64,000 nucleotides of DNA from positions 1,844,891 through 1,908,890 of the forward strand of contig NZ_VSSB01000001.1 in the NCBI RefSeq assembly GCF_008122505.1. Direction: 5' to 3'. Below, one piece after another: positions 38,734-47,493 of this stretch (positions within the stretch are counted from its first letter, which is position 1; every line of letters begins with the position of its first letter). Position numbers and translations under genes: made by a program. The notes beneath the pieces are model-generated. The model was not told the origin of the DNA and made no database searches. It saw nothing but the letters and a program-made list of their open reading frames with translations. Source of the stretch: Agromyces mariniharenae (lineage in GTDB: Bacteria > Actinomycetota > Actinomycetes > Actinomycetales > Microbacteriaceae).

Positions 38734-39441
38734 TCAGCCCCAGGCCGACTCGGGCGCCGTGATCACCTTCACGGGCGCCGTCGACCAGTGCGAGCCGTAC
38801 CCGTAGTGGCTGGTGGCCCACGGCGACGCCCAGATCGCCTGCGCCGTGGCGTTCGCGTCGGTTCCGGCCTCGAGCGAGGCCTCGATCGCGTCGTAGAACG
38901 CGTATCGGCGCAGGCTGTCGGCGGCGTACTCGGCCGCGATCGACAGGGTCGCGTAGCTGCCGAGGCCCGATCCGCCGCCCGAGCCGTTGCCGTTGTTCAG
39001 CGGGTTGTTGCGGTTCCACCAGTTGTCGGGACCGTTCTCCTGCCGCATCCAGCGCAGCATCACGTCGATGTTCGCCTGCGTCAGCGGGAAGTCGCCGGAG
39101 ATGAGCACGAGCTTCGCCCAGTCGTGGTTGGTGCCCGACTCGACGAGCGTCTCGGGGCCGGTCGTGGAGACGTACGACTCGTGCGACACGTCGGGTGCCG
39201 CCACGTCGGCGGCCACGCTCACGGTCTGGGTGTCGCCCGAGAAGGCCTCGCTCGCGCCGGGCATCTGCGCCGGGGCGGGCGCCTGGGGCGTGAGCGCGAA
39301 GGTCAGCCCGAGCGAGAGCACGGCGAACGCGGCCGCGAGCGGTGCGAGCCGCCGACCGATCCGGGCGCGATGCTCGCGGCTCGCGGCGTGGATCCTCGCC
39401 GCGCGCCGTTCTCCCCGGACCTGCTGTCCTGCGTCACGCAT
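38734..39441 (-). CDS. Exported lysozyme-like hypothetical protein
   Basis: Protein of 235 aa. A basic N-terminus of about 30 residues leads into a transmembrane/signal segment (LAPLAAAFAVLSLGLTFAL). The C-terminal domain (about 120-230) contains NIDVMLRWMRQENGPDNWW, NRNNPLNNGNG, YATLSIAAEYAADSL and AQAIWASPWATSHYGYGSHW. This resembles small glucosaminidase- or lysozyme-like domains, with a possible catalytic Glu in RQENG. I would not assign an enzyme activity without structure comparison. It is divergent from the RsmC-like gene. Confidence 0.65.
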   Translation of the reverse strand: MRDAGQQVRGERRAARIHAASREHRARIGRRLAPLAAAFAVLSLGLTFALTPQAPAPAQMPGASEAFSGDTQTVSVAADVAAPDVSHESYVSTTGPETLVESGTNHDWAKLVLISGDFPLTQANIDVMLRWMRQENGPDNWWNRNNPLNNGNGSGGGSGLGSYATLSIAAEYAADSLRRYAFYDAIEASLEAGTDANATAQAIWASPWATSHYGYGSHWSTAPVKVITAPESAWG

Positions 39442-39498
39442 GCGGGCACGAGGGTAGCAAACCGAACCGGGAGCCGCACCGGGTTGCATGGCCGCGCG

Positions 39499-39504
39499 TA
39501 GCCT
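39499..39504 (+). promoter_or_regulatory. -10 element of a leaderless transcript
   Basis: TAGCCT ends six bases before ATG 39511 of the RsmC-like gene; there is no ribosome site. Confidence 0.55.
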
Positions 39505-39510
39505 TGGGCC

Positions 39511-40641
39511 ATGCCCCTCGACTTCGCCCTGCTGCGTCGCCACCCCGACGTCGAGGGGCACGGGCTCGAGGCCTCGGATGCCGCGGACCGCCTCATCCTC
39601 GACGAGTCCGCGCCGCTCGTGGCGGGCGCCGGCGACGGCGATCTCGTCGTGATCGACGACGCCTACGGCGCCCTCGCACTCGGCGCCGCCGCGGCGGGCG
39701 CCCGGGGCATCCGCGTGCACCAGGACCTGGTCACGGGCGAGCGGGCGCTCGCCGGGAACGCCGAGCGCACGGGCCTCGCCGACCGAGTGCGGTCGCTGCC
39801 GCTCGGGGCGGAGCTGCTGCGCGGCGCGCGGCTCGTGCTGTTGCGCCTGCCGCGCTCGCTCGACCGGCTCGACGAGCTCGCAGGGCTCGTGGCCCGGCAC
39901 GCGGCATCCGACGTGGTCGTCGTCGCGGGCGGGCGCATCAAGCACATGTCGCTCGCGATGAACGACGTGCTCGGCGCCTGGTTCGACCGGGTCGACGTGT
40001 CGCACGCCCGGCAGAAGTCGCGCGTGCTCACGGCGCGCGGCGCGCACGAGCAGCGGCAGCCGCCCGCGCCGGGCTGGCCGCGCGGCGAGCGGCACGACGA
40101 CCTCGGCATCACGGTCGTCGCGCACGGCGGCGTCTTCGCCGGCACCGGCGTCGACATCGGCACGCGGTTCCTGCTCGAGCAGCTCGGCGGCGCGATGCCC
40201 GATGCCCCGTCCGCCGTCGACCTCGCCAGCGGGTCGGGCGTCGTGGCGGCGTGGCTCGCCCGGAGCCGCCCTGGGCTGCGGGTCACGGCGACCGACCGCT
40301 CGGCGGCCGCCGCGGCATCCGCTCGCGAGACCGCGGAGGTGAACCGCGTCGCCGATCGCGTGACCGTGACCCAGGCCGACGCGCTCGAGCGCCTGCCCGA
40401 CGCGAGCGAGACGTTCGTGGTGCTCAACCCGCCCTTCCACTCGGATGCCGCACTGCACACCGGCATCGCGGCGCACCTGTTCGACGACGCGGCGCGCGTG
40501 CTCGCGCCCGGAGGCGAGCTGTGGTGCGTGTGGAACTCGCACCTGCACTACCGGCCGCTGCTCGAGCGCGCGGTCGGATCCACCCGACAGGTCGCGCGCA
40601 ACCCGAAGTTCACCGTCACCGCATCGCGGCGGCCGGAATGA
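39511..40641 (+). CDS. RsmC/RlmG-like RNA guanine-N2 methyltransferase
   Basis: SAM-dependent methyltransferase of 376 aa with a duplicated Rossmann fold. The degenerate N-terminal half (residues 1-170) includes DLVVIDDAYGALALGAAAAG. The active C-terminal half has AVDLASGSGVVAAWLA and the catalytic FVVLNPPFHSD. The NPPF motif and double domain identify enzymes that modify 16S or 23S rRNA guanines. The exact target base is uncertain. The transcript is probably leaderless. The stop overlaps the DUF817 gene by 4 bases. Confidence 0.85.
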   Translation: MPLDFALLRRHPDVEGHGLEASDAADRLILDESAPLVAGAGDGDLVVIDDAYGALALGAAAAGARGIRVHQDLVTGERALAGNAERTGLADRVRSLPLGAELLRGARLVLLRLPRSLDRLDELAGLVARHAASDVVVVAGGRIKHMSLAMNDVLGAWFDRVDVSHARQKSRVLTARGAHEQRQPPAPGWPRGERHDDLGITVVAHGGVFAGTGVDIGTRFLLEQLGGAMPDAPSAVDLASGSGVVAAWLARSRPGLRVTATDRSAAAAASARETAEVNRVADRVTVTQADALERLPDASETFVVLNPPFHSDAALHTGIAAHLFDDAARVLAPGGELWCVWNSHLHYRPLLERAVGSTRQVARNPKFTVTASRRPE

Positions 40642-41603
40642 GCACCGACGAGCAGGATCGCACCGACAGCGAACCGGCGCGTGCGCGGCCGGCGCCGGCG
40701 TCGGCGCCGGCCGACCCGACCTCGGCGCATCAGCAGCGGCTCACCCCGGTCGAGCGCGCGATCGACCGCGCGGCCCACCGCCTGCTCGCTGACGCGTCCG
40801 ACCGCGGCATCCGTGCCGGGCTCATCGAGTTCCTCGTGTTCGGGGCGAAGCAGGCGTGGGCCTGCGTGTTCGGCGCAGCGCTGCTGGCCGTCATCGTCGC
40901 GGCTCGGCTCTGGTATCCCGACGATGCGACGCTCGCACCCAACGATGCGCTCACGATCGCGGCGGTGGTGATCCAGGTCGTCATGGTCACGACGCGGCTC
41001 GAGACGGGCCGGGAGCTCTGGGTCGTCGTGCTGTTCCACGTCACGGGCACGGTCATGGAGATCTTCAAGACGGATGTCGGGTCGTGGGCCTACGACGGCG
41101 ACGGCGTGCTGCGCATCGCCGGCGTGCCGCTGTTCTCGGGGTTCATGTACGCCGCGGTCGGGTCCTACCTCGTGCGCGTGCACCGGCTCTTCGACCTCGG
41201 CTTCACGCAGTATCCGCGCCGCTGGCTCACGGTGATCGCCGCCGCCGCGATCTACGCGAACTTCTTCACGCATCACTTCATCGTCGACCTGCGCTGGGTG
41301 CTGCTCGCGGCCGTCGTGCTGCTGTGGTGGCCGACCGTCATGCACTTCCGCGTGTGGCGGCGTACCTACCGGATGCCGCTCCTCGCCGCCTTCGCCCTGG
41401 TCGCCGTGTTCATCTGGTTCGCCGAGAACATCGCCACCTGGGCCGGTGCCTGGTTCTACCCCGACCAGGCCGACGGATGGCAACCGGTGTCGGTGTCGAA
41501 GCTCGTGGCGTGGTTCCTGCTCATGATCATCTCGGTGGTCCTCGTGACGTTCGTGTACCCGCCGCGACCGTCGGCCGGGGCATCCGATCGCGCCGACGGC
41601 TGA
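40638..41603 (+). CDS. DUF817 family integral membrane protein
   Basis: Membrane protein of 321 aa with about eight helices after a 65-residue cytoplasmic tail. The segments [36 protein letters not shown] and [19 protein letters not shown] match the DUF817 family. Function unknown. ATG 40638 overlaps the upstream stop (ATGA), so expression is coupled to the RNA methyltransferase. Confidence 0.85.
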   Translation: MSTDEQDRTDSEPARARPAPASAPADPTSAHQQRLTPVERAIDRAAHRLLADASDRGIRAGLIEFLVFGAKQAWACVFGAALLAVIVAARLWYPDDATLAPNDALTIAAVVIQVVMVTTRLETGRELWVVVLFHVTGTVMEIFKTDVGSWAYDGDGVLRIAGVPLFSGFMYAAVGSYLVRVHRLFDLGFTQYPRRWLTVIAAAAIYANFFTHHFIVDLRWVLLAAVVLLWWPTVMHFRVWRRTYRMPLLAAFALVAVFIWFAENIATWAGAWFYPDQADGWQPVSVSKLVAWFLLMIISVVLVTFVYPPRPSAGASDRADG

Positions 41604-41644
41604 TCCGGGTTCCGTCGGGACGGCGGTCGTGGAAGGCTGGACGG

Positions 41645-41935
41645 GTGACGTCCACGCTCGAACAGCTCGACGCCGACACGACCACCCGCGACGTGTCGGA
41701 GCAGCCGTGGCGCACGATCGTGTGGGACGACCCGGTCAACCTGATGACGTACGTGACGTACGTGTTCCGCACGTACTTCGGGTACCCGCGCGAGGTCGCC
41801 GAGCGGCTGATGCTGCAGGTCCACCACGAGGGGCGCGCCGTCGTGGCATCCGGCAATCGCGAGGCGATGGAGCGGCACGTGCAGGCGATGCACGGCTACG
41901 GCCTGCAGGCCACGGTGTCGAGGGGCGAGCCGTGA
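41645..41935 (+). CDS. clpS: ATP-dependent Clp protease adaptor ClpS
   Basis: Adaptor of 96 aa that hands N-degron substrates to ClpC/ClpA. The core is [20 protein letters not shown], with the Asp-Asp-Pro-Val-Asn binding pocket, then [20 protein letters not shown]. Start GTG 41645 has GGAAGG seven bases upstream. It overlaps the DUF2017 gene by 4 bases, an arrangement common in actinobacteria. Confidence 0.93.
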   Translation: MTSTLEQLDADTTTRDVSEQPWRTIVWDDPVNLMTYVTYVFRTYFGYPREVAERLMLQVHHEGRAVVASGNREAMERHVQAMHGYGLQATVSRGEP

Positions 41936-42426
41936 TCGTCGCCGGGCGCAGCGGCGGCGAGGGCGTGCGCATCGTGCTCGAGGTCGAGGAGGCGATGCTC
42001 CTGTCGGAGCTCGCCGACCAGGTCGACTCGGTGCTCCTGCTCGGCGAGGCCGACGATCCGGCGCTCGGGCGGCTGCTGCCGAACGCCTACCCCGACGATG
42101 CGCCGGCGTCGCAGGAGTTCGGCCGGTACACGCGCGAGAGCCTCGTCGACGGCAAGCGCCAGGCCGCGCAGCGCGTGCGCGATGCGACCGCCGTGACCGA
42201 TGGCGACGAGGGCGTCGTGCAGATCGAGCTCGACCAGTCCGAGGCGTGGGGCTGGCTCACGTTCCTCACCGACCTTCGGCTCATCCTCGCCGAGCGCGTG
42301 GGCATCGTCGAGGAGGACGACGACGAGGCCGACGAGACGCGCGACGACTACCTGCGCGCGGCCTACGAGTGGGCGGGCTTCGTGCAGGGCTCGATGCTCG
42401 AGGTGCTCGACCCGACCGACTCCTGA
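41932..42426 (+). CDS. DUF2017 family protein
   Basis: Cytoplasmic acidic protein, 164 aa, next to clpS as is usual in actinobacteria. Contains [20 protein letters not shown], then a C-terminal helical part ([18 protein letters not shown]) and [16 protein letters not shown]. Function unknown; conserved pairing suggests a link with Clp proteolysis. GTG start in a GTGA overlap. Confidence 0.85.
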   Translation: MIVAGRSGGEGVRIVLEVEEAMLLSELADQVDSVLLLGEADDPALGRLLPNAYPDDAPASQEFGRYTRESLVDGKRQAAQRVRDATAVTDGDEGVVQIELDQSEAWGWLTFLTDLRLILAERVGIVEEDDDEADETRDDYLRAAYEWAGFVQGSMLEVLDPTDS

Positions 42427-42549
42427 CCCGAGCGGATGCCGCGGGGGGCCTGCGCGGCGCGGCGGCCACGTGATGCGTGACAAGCGGGGGCTCCGGCTGG
42501 CAGTGTGATCCCCACAGCGGCCGCCTGGGGCCGCGGGAGGGATGCCCCG

Positions 42550-43746
42550 ATGACCGCACCGACCCGCGCACCGGCGGCGCGCAGCACGCAGCCGTCCACC
42601 TCGATCCGCCGCGTACTGCGGCACCCGGCCGAGAATGCGGAGACGCTCGAGTCCGTCGCATTGGTGGTGGGCGCGGGGGCGTTCGTCATCGGGCTCGCCG
42701 TGGGGTGGATCGTCTTCTGGGGCGACGACGTGCCGATCTCGGGCGCGGGGTCGCTCGGCCAGTTCGCCGGCGTCGGCGGCGCTGCGGTGGCGTTCATCGC
42801 CTTCCTGCTCGGTCGGATCGTCCTGCGAACGCCCGCGCCGGCGCTGCGGTCCCATGTCGACGACGGCCTCGAGGTCTCGGGTGCGCGACTGCACTGGTTC
42901 GACGTCGTCGCGCTCGCCGTGGCCCATGCCGTGATCGTCCTGCTCGGCTGGATCGGCCTCGCCGACGTGCTGGAGCGCAGCTTCATCGGCGCGGTCGTCT
43001 TCACGTTCCCGGCGGCCGTGCTCGCGGGCACCGCGTTCGCCGTCACCGGGTACGCGGTGTTCCTCTCGGCGGCCCGGCTCACGCCGATGCTCCTGTCGCT
43101 CGTGGTCGCGGTGTTCCTCGTGGTGGGGGCGCTGGCTGCCATGTTGAGCTCGAGCGATCCGCTCTGGTGGCAGAAGAACCTCTCGGCGCTCGGCATGACG
43201 GACGACATCTCGTCGCTCGCGTTCAACCTGACGCTCATCATCGCCGGGGCGATCGTCACGATCATCGCGCGCTACGGCACGGCGAACCTGCCGACGTCGA
43301 CACCCGTGGAAGTCCGTCGACGGAGCATCGTGCGCGCGATGCTCGCGCTCATCGGCGTCCTGCTGGCGTGCGTCGGCATCTTCCCGGTGGACGAGTTCTT
43401 CGCGTTGCACAACACGGTGGCGACGGGCATGGCCGTGACCTACGCCGTCATCGTGTTCGCCCTGCCGCGCCTGGTCCCGTCGATGCCGAAGGTGTTCGTG
43501 ATCCTCGGGTACGTCTACGTCGCGGTCGTGGTCCTGCTCGGCGTCTTCTTCGCGATCGGCTACTACAACCTCACGGCCGTCGAGCTCGTGGCGGGCGTGC
43601 TGATCTTCAGCTGGATCATCCTGTTCCTGCGCAACGCGGGCGTGATCCGCCCCGAGGCGCCCGCGGACGCGGCTCGCCCGGCCGGAGACCGCGACGCCGA
43701 CCCCGACGCCGTCGGCGATCCCGCCGGAGCGCCCGCGCTCACCTGA
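42550..43746 (+). CDS. DUF998-like polytopic membrane protein, paralogue 1
   Basis: Protein of 398 aa with about ten helices. The second half has WWQKNLSALGMTDDISSLAF, GIFPVDEFFALHNTVATGMA and YYNLTAVELVAGVLIFSWII, the layout of DUF998-type proteins. Cytoplasmic tails are hydrophilic, and the C-terminus is acidic (residues 370-398). ATG 42550 has GGGAGGG at good spacing. A clear paralogue is at 55459-56601, sharing these three blocks. Function unknown. Confidence 0.78.
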   Translation: MTAPTRAPAARSTQPSTSIRRVLRHPAENAETLESVALVVGAGAFVIGLAVGWIVFWGDDVPISGAGSLGQFAGVGGAAVAFIAFLLGRIVLRTPAPALRSHVDDGLEVSGARLHWFDVVALAVAHAVIVLLGWIGLADVLERSFIGAVVFTFPAAVLAGTAFAVTGYAVFLSAARLTPMLLSLVVAVFLVVGALAAMLSSSDPLWWQKNLSALGMTDDISSLAFNLTLIIAGAIVTIIARYGTANLPTSTPVEVRRRSIVRAMLALIGVLLACVGIFPVDEFFALHNTVATGMAVTYAVIVFALPRLVPSMPKVFVILGYVYVAVVVLLGVFFAIGYYNLTAVELVAGVLIFSWIILFLRNAGVIRPEAPADAARPAGDRDADPDAVGDPAGAPALT

Positions 43747-43840
43747 GCACGAACCTGTTGACGTGCGCGCTCAGCCGGGAGGATGATGCGCGTACCGGCA
43801 CGCGTCCACCTGGGGACGCGGCCGATGGAGAGGGGATCAC

Positions 43841-44245
43841 ATGTCAGACACTGCAGGTTCCGGATGGGTCGGCTGGGGCTGGTTCGCGGCGATCATCATC
43901 ATCATCGCGGGCGTCTTCGACGCCCTGTACGGTCTCGTCGCGATCCTCATGCCGCAGAGCTCGTACTTCGTGGTGGGCGAGGGCGGCCTCTTCCTCTTCG
44001 ACGTGTCCGGATGGGGCTGGTGGCACCTGATCCTCGGCGTCGCGCTGGTGCTCATCGGCCTCGCGCTGATCACCGGGGCGACGTGGGCCCGCGTGGTGGC
44101 GATCATCCTCGTCGCGTTCAACGGGCTCTCGCAGCTCGCGCTGCTCCCCGTGCAGCCGTGGTGGTCGCTCATCGTGCTCACGCTCGACATCATCGTCATC
44201 TACGCGCTCACCGTGCATGGCCGGGAGCTCAAGTCCGCCGCCTGA
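43841..44245 (+). CDS. DUF7144 family membrane protein
   Basis: Small protein of 134 aa with four hydrophobic helices. It starts SGWVGWGWFAAIIIIIAGVF and has GWGWWHLILGVALVLIGLAL and WWSLIVLTLDIIVIYALTVH, the pattern of the actinobacterial DUF7144 family. ATG preceded by GAGAGGGG. Function unknown; it lies in a run of envelope proteins. Confidence 0.8.
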   Translation: MSDTAGSGWVGWGWFAAIIIIIAGVFDALYGLVAILMPQSSYFVVGEGGLFLFDVSGWGWWHLILGVALVLIGLALITGATWARVVAIILVAFNGLSQLALLPVQPWWSLIVLTLDIIVIYALTVHGRELKSAA

Positions 44246-44266
44246 CGCGCGCGTGCTGGAAACGAC

Positions 44267-44298
44267 GAGGGGGCGGGTGCCGAAGCACCCGCCCCCTC
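44267..44298. terminator. Bidirectional terminator hairpin
   Basis: Perfect 14-bp stem GAGGGGGCGGGTGC / GCACCCGCCCCCTC with a CGAA tetraloop between convergent genes. Confidence 0.9.
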
Positions 44299-44310
44299 GC
44301 GTCGTCCCGA

Positions 44311-44712
44311 TCAGGCGCCGTGGCTGAGCGCCCGCGCCTTGAGCTGGTCGTACTCGGCCTGGGAGATGGTGCCGGCGTCGAGCAGCGCCTTCGCCTTGGC
44401 GATCTCGTCGGACGGGCTGGCCGCCGTTCCGGCCGTCTGGCGGATGTAGTCGTCGGTGGCCTGCTGGTACTGGCGGGCCTCCTTCTGCGCGCGCTCCGCC
44501 ATGCCGCTGCCGCGGGCGATGAGGTACACCAGCGCGGTGAGGAACGGCACGAAGACCAGGAAGATGATCCACACGGCCTTCCACCAGCCGTTGAGCTTGT
44601 GGTCTCGGAAGAGGTCGGTGATGATCGCGATGACCGCCCAGAGGTAGGCGAAGAAGGCGAAGAACCAGAGGGTCCACCAGAGGATGTCGCCCAGACTGTT
44701 CCAGAAACTCAT
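44311..44712 (-). CDS. Membrane protein with PLDc_N-like and SHOCT domains
   Basis: Protein of 133 aa. Two transmembrane helices (WWTLWFFAFFAYLWAVIAII and AVWIIFLVFVPFLTALVYLI) form the phospholipase-D-nuclease N-terminal-like domain. The C-terminal 30 residues, EIAKAKALLDAGTISQAEYD, are a SHOCT motif, a short helical module thought to mediate oligomerisation. Function unknown. A second SHOCT protein is at 57217-57576. Confidence 0.82.
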   Translation of the reverse strand: MSFWNSLGDILWWTLWFFAFFAYLWAVIAIITDLFRDHKLNGWWKAVWIIFLVFVPFLTALVYLIARGSGMAERAQKEARQYQQATDDYIRQTAGTAASPSDEIAKAKALLDAGTISQAEYDQLKARALSHGA

Positions 44713-44909
44713 TGGAGCCCTTTCAGAATGTCGGATGCCGCCGCTGGGGGCGGCGACGGGTCGCGCCCGTCATCCGGGGTGCGCCGGTCCGACTGGAGCC
44801 TGCGATCCCCCTGATCTCGGTGTCTCCCGGGTGCACACTATCGCGCGGGATGCCGCGGGGGTAGCGGCAATCGTGCCGTGTCAGCCGAAGCGGCGGGGAT
44901 CGCAGGTCG

Positions 44910-44915
44910 TATCGT
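44910..44915 (+). promoter_or_regulatory. -10 element of a leaderless transcript
   Basis: TATCGT ends seven bases before GTG 44923 of the MscS-like gene; no ribosome site is present there. Confidence 0.55.
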
Positions 44916-44922
44916 GGGGCGC

Positions 44923-45747
44923 GTGAGCGGCGAGTTCCTCGATTGGTCCACCCTCAGCGCCTGGGACGTCACGTTCGCCCTGCTCTCGGTCGTCGCCGGG
45001 TGGATCGCATCGCGACTCGTGCGCCGCGGCATCCTCGCGCTCATGGCGCGACTCGAGGGGATCTCCGCGGAGACCGGTCGCCGGGTCGCGAGCATCTCGG
45101 GCATCATCGTGCTGCTGCTCGGGGTCGGCGTCGCGCTGAGCTTCCTCGGCGCGCCGCTGCAGCCCGTGCTCGCGATCGTCATCATCGTGGCGATCGTCGC
45201 CCTCCTCGTGCTGCGCGGCATCGCCGACAACTTCTCCTCCGGTATCGTGCTGCAGACCCGCAAGCCCGTGCAGCCCGGCGACCAGGTCGCCACGCCCGAC
45301 TACGACGGCACCGTCGAGGAGCTCACGAGCCGGTCGGTCGTCGTGCGGTCGTTCGACGGCCGTGCGGTGCACATCCCGAACTCCGCGTTCCTGAACAACC
45401 CGTTCGTGAACGGGTCCGCGTTCGGGGCCAACCGCACCGAGCTCGAGGTGCGCACGCCGCTGGGCGGTCTCGGCGTCGAGGCGGTGCTGGCCGAGCTCGA
45501 GCGGGTCGCGGCATCCGTCGACGGCGTGCGCACGGAGCCCGCCGACCAGGCGCCATGGGCCCGGGCCATCACGATCGGCGCCGACCGCATGACCGCTCGC
45601 GTGCAGGTGTGGCACGAGCCGGGCCGCAGCCAGGCCACCGGCGGTGCCGTCGTGGTCGCGCTCGCGGCGGCGCTCGCAGATCGAGGGCCCGACGTGCTCG
45701 TCACGAGCGAGCTGCCGAGCACCATGGCGCGCACCGAGGAGCGCTGA
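44923..45747 (+). CDS. MscS-family mechanosensitive ion channel
   Basis: Pressure-release channel of 274 aa. Three helices (about 14-35, 50-75, 78-100) precede the beta domain with GIVLQTRKPVQPGDQVATPD and TSRSVVVRSFDGRAVHIPNS, diagnostic of MscS. The C-terminal alpha/beta part follows. GTG 44923 is preferred over GTG 44878 because a -10 box sits seven bases upstream, giving a leaderless message; the longer form would add 15 residues. The 210-base gap before it holds only this promoter. Confidence 0.87.
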   Translation: MSGEFLDWSTLSAWDVTFALLSVVAGWIASRLVRRGILALMARLEGISAETGRRVASISGIIVLLLGVGVALSFLGAPLQPVLAIVIIVAIVALLVLRGIADNFSSGIVLQTRKPVQPGDQVATPDYDGTVEELTSRSVVVRSFDGRAVHIPNSAFLNNPFVNGSAFGANRTELEVRTPLGGLGVEAVLAELERVAASVDGVRTEPADQAPWARAITIGADRMTARVQVWHEPGRSQATGGAVVVALAAALADRGPDVLVTSELPSTMARTEER

Positions 45748-45854
45748 CGGGAGTCGACCCCTCGACCGGGCTCTGTCGCCGTTGCACCTCCGTGCAATAG
45801 CGTGTGCGTGAGCGCACCGCTCCCGGCCCGCTCACGGCGAAGGGGATGCACGCC

Positions 45855-47489
45855 ATGTCAGAGCACGGGACACCATCGGCCGCGGCCACGTCGACGACCA
45901 AGGCCGACAGCCCTCCGCGCGCCATCCTCGTCCTCATCGCGCTCGTGCTGGGCGCGGCCATCGCGAACCTCAACCTCGCCGTGGCCAACGTGGCGCTGCC
46001 CACGATCGGCGCGGCGTTCGACGCGTCGCAGACGCAGCTGAACCTCACGGCGGTCGGCTACAGCCTCGGCCTCGCGGCATCCGTGCTCTACCTCGGCGCC
46101 CTCGGCGACCGCTACGGCCGCAAGCTGATGCTGCTGCTCGGGTCGCTGGCGTCCATCCCGTTCAGCCTGCTGGCGGCGTTCGCGCCGACGATCGAGGTGC
46201 TCGTCGTGGCCCGCATGCTCGGCGGCATCGCCGGCGGCATGTGCTTCCCGACGACGCTCGCGCTCATCGCGGCGCTCTGGGGCGGCGCCAAGCGCACGCG
46301 GGCGATCGCCCTCTGGTCGGCGATCGGGGCCGCGATCGCCGCCCTCGGCCCGCTCCTGTCGGGCTGGCTGCTTGGCCAGTTCGACTGGGGCTCGGTCTTC
46401 CTCGTCACCGTCCCGCTCGCCGTGGTCGCGTTCATCATGGCGCTAATCTTCGTGCCCGCCCACGTGAACGAGTCGACCGAGAAGGTCGACAACCTCGGCG
46501 GCATCATCTCGATCGTGTTCGTCGGCTCGCTCATCCTCGCCATCAACTTCGCGGCGGTCCCCGACTCCACGACGCTCGTGCTGGTGCTGTCGGCGATCAC
46601 GCTCGTCGGCGTCATCGCGTTCGTCCTGCGGCAGCGTCGTGCGCCGAACCCGCTGTACGACCTGCACGTCGCGGCCAGGCCGCCGTTCTGGGTCGCTGCG
46701 GTCGCCGGCATCATCGTGTTCGGCTCGCTCATGGGCGCGATGTTCGTCGGGCAGCAGTTCCTGCAGAACGTGCTCGGGTACACGACCATCGAGGCGGGCG
46801 CCGCGATCCTTCCGACGGCGATCCTGATGGTGCTGATCGCCCCGATCTCGGCGCGGCTCGTCGACCGCATCGGGTCGCGCATGACGCTGCTGTCGGGTTA
46901 CGTCTTCGTCTTCCTCGGGTTCCTCACGATGCTCGTGCTCTGGCGCGAGGGATCCGGGTACTTCGAGGTGGGCCTCGCCTACGCCTTCGTCGGCGCGGGC
47001 GTCGGCTTCGCCCAGACGCCCGCCGCGCACTCGCTGACGGGCTCCGTGCCGCCGACGCGCGTGGGCATGGCGTCGGCGACCGCCGACCTGCAGCGCGACC
47101 TCGGCGGCGCGCTCATGCAGTCGATCTTCGGCGCGTTGCTGACGGCCGGCTACGCCGCCGCGTTCTCGAAGCAGATCGCGGCGTCGTCCGAGGCGTCCTC
47201 CATCTCGACCGCGACCGAGGCGCAGCTCACGAAGTCGTTCGACAGCGCCGCCGCGATGGCGAAGCAGTACCCGCAGTACGCCGACCAGATCACGGCGGCG
47301 GCGAAGGAGTCGTTCCTCGCCGGCGACCACTGGGCGTACACCGCCGGACTCGTGGCCGTCGTGATCGGCGCGATCCTCGTGTTCTTCTTCTTCCCGCGCA
47401 AGCAGCGCGAGGTCGAGCTGGTCGCGCAGTACCACGCGGAGGATGCCGCCGCCATGGCAGCTTCGGGCAAGGAGACGGAGGGCCGCTGA
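45855..47489 (+). CDS. MFS transporter (DHA2-type)
   Basis: Membrane protein of 544 aa with about 14 helices. Motifs: NLAVANVALPTIGAAFDASQ in helix 1, GALGDRYGRKLMLL (motif A) and GPLLSGWLLGQFDWGSVF (motif C). A Ser/Ala/Gln-rich extracytoplasmic loop (about 445-500) precedes the last helix. ATG 45855 is selected because AGGGGA sits 9 bases upstream; ATG 45846 is too close to it. It precedes a SulP gene by 4 bases, so the two may be one transcript. Substrate unknown. Confidence 0.83.
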   Translation: MSEHGTPSAAATSTTKADSPPRAILVLIALVLGAAIANLNLAVANVALPTIGAAFDASQTQLNLTAVGYSLGLAASVLYLGALGDRYGRKLMLLLGSLASIPFSLLAAFAPTIEVLVVARMLGGIAGGMCFPTTLALIAALWGGAKRTRAIALWSAIGAAIAALGPLLSGWLLGQFDWGSVFLVTVPLAVVAFIMALIFVPAHVNESTEKVDNLGGIISIVFVGSLILAINFAAVPDSTTLVLVLSAITLVGVIAFVLRQRRAPNPLYDLHVAARPPFWVAAVAGIIVFGSLMGAMFVGQQFLQNVLGYTTIEAGAAILPTAILMVLIAPISARLVDRIGSRMTLLSGYVFVFLGFLTMLVLWREGSGYFEVGLAYAFVGAGVGFAQTPAAHSLTGSVPPTRVGMASATADLQRDLGGALMQSIFGALLTAGYAAAFSKQIAASSEASSISTATEAQLTKSFDSAAAMAKQYPQYADQITAAAKESFLAGDHWAYTAGLVAVVIGAILVFFFFPRKQREVELVAQYHAEDAAAMAASGKETEGR

Positions 47490-47493
47490 CACG

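Noticed and set aside
42473..42511. 12-codon ORF GTG ATG CGT... before the DUF998-like gene as leader peptide
   Set aside because: It lacks a ribosome site and no alternative RNA stems were found, unlike the RIO kinase leader.
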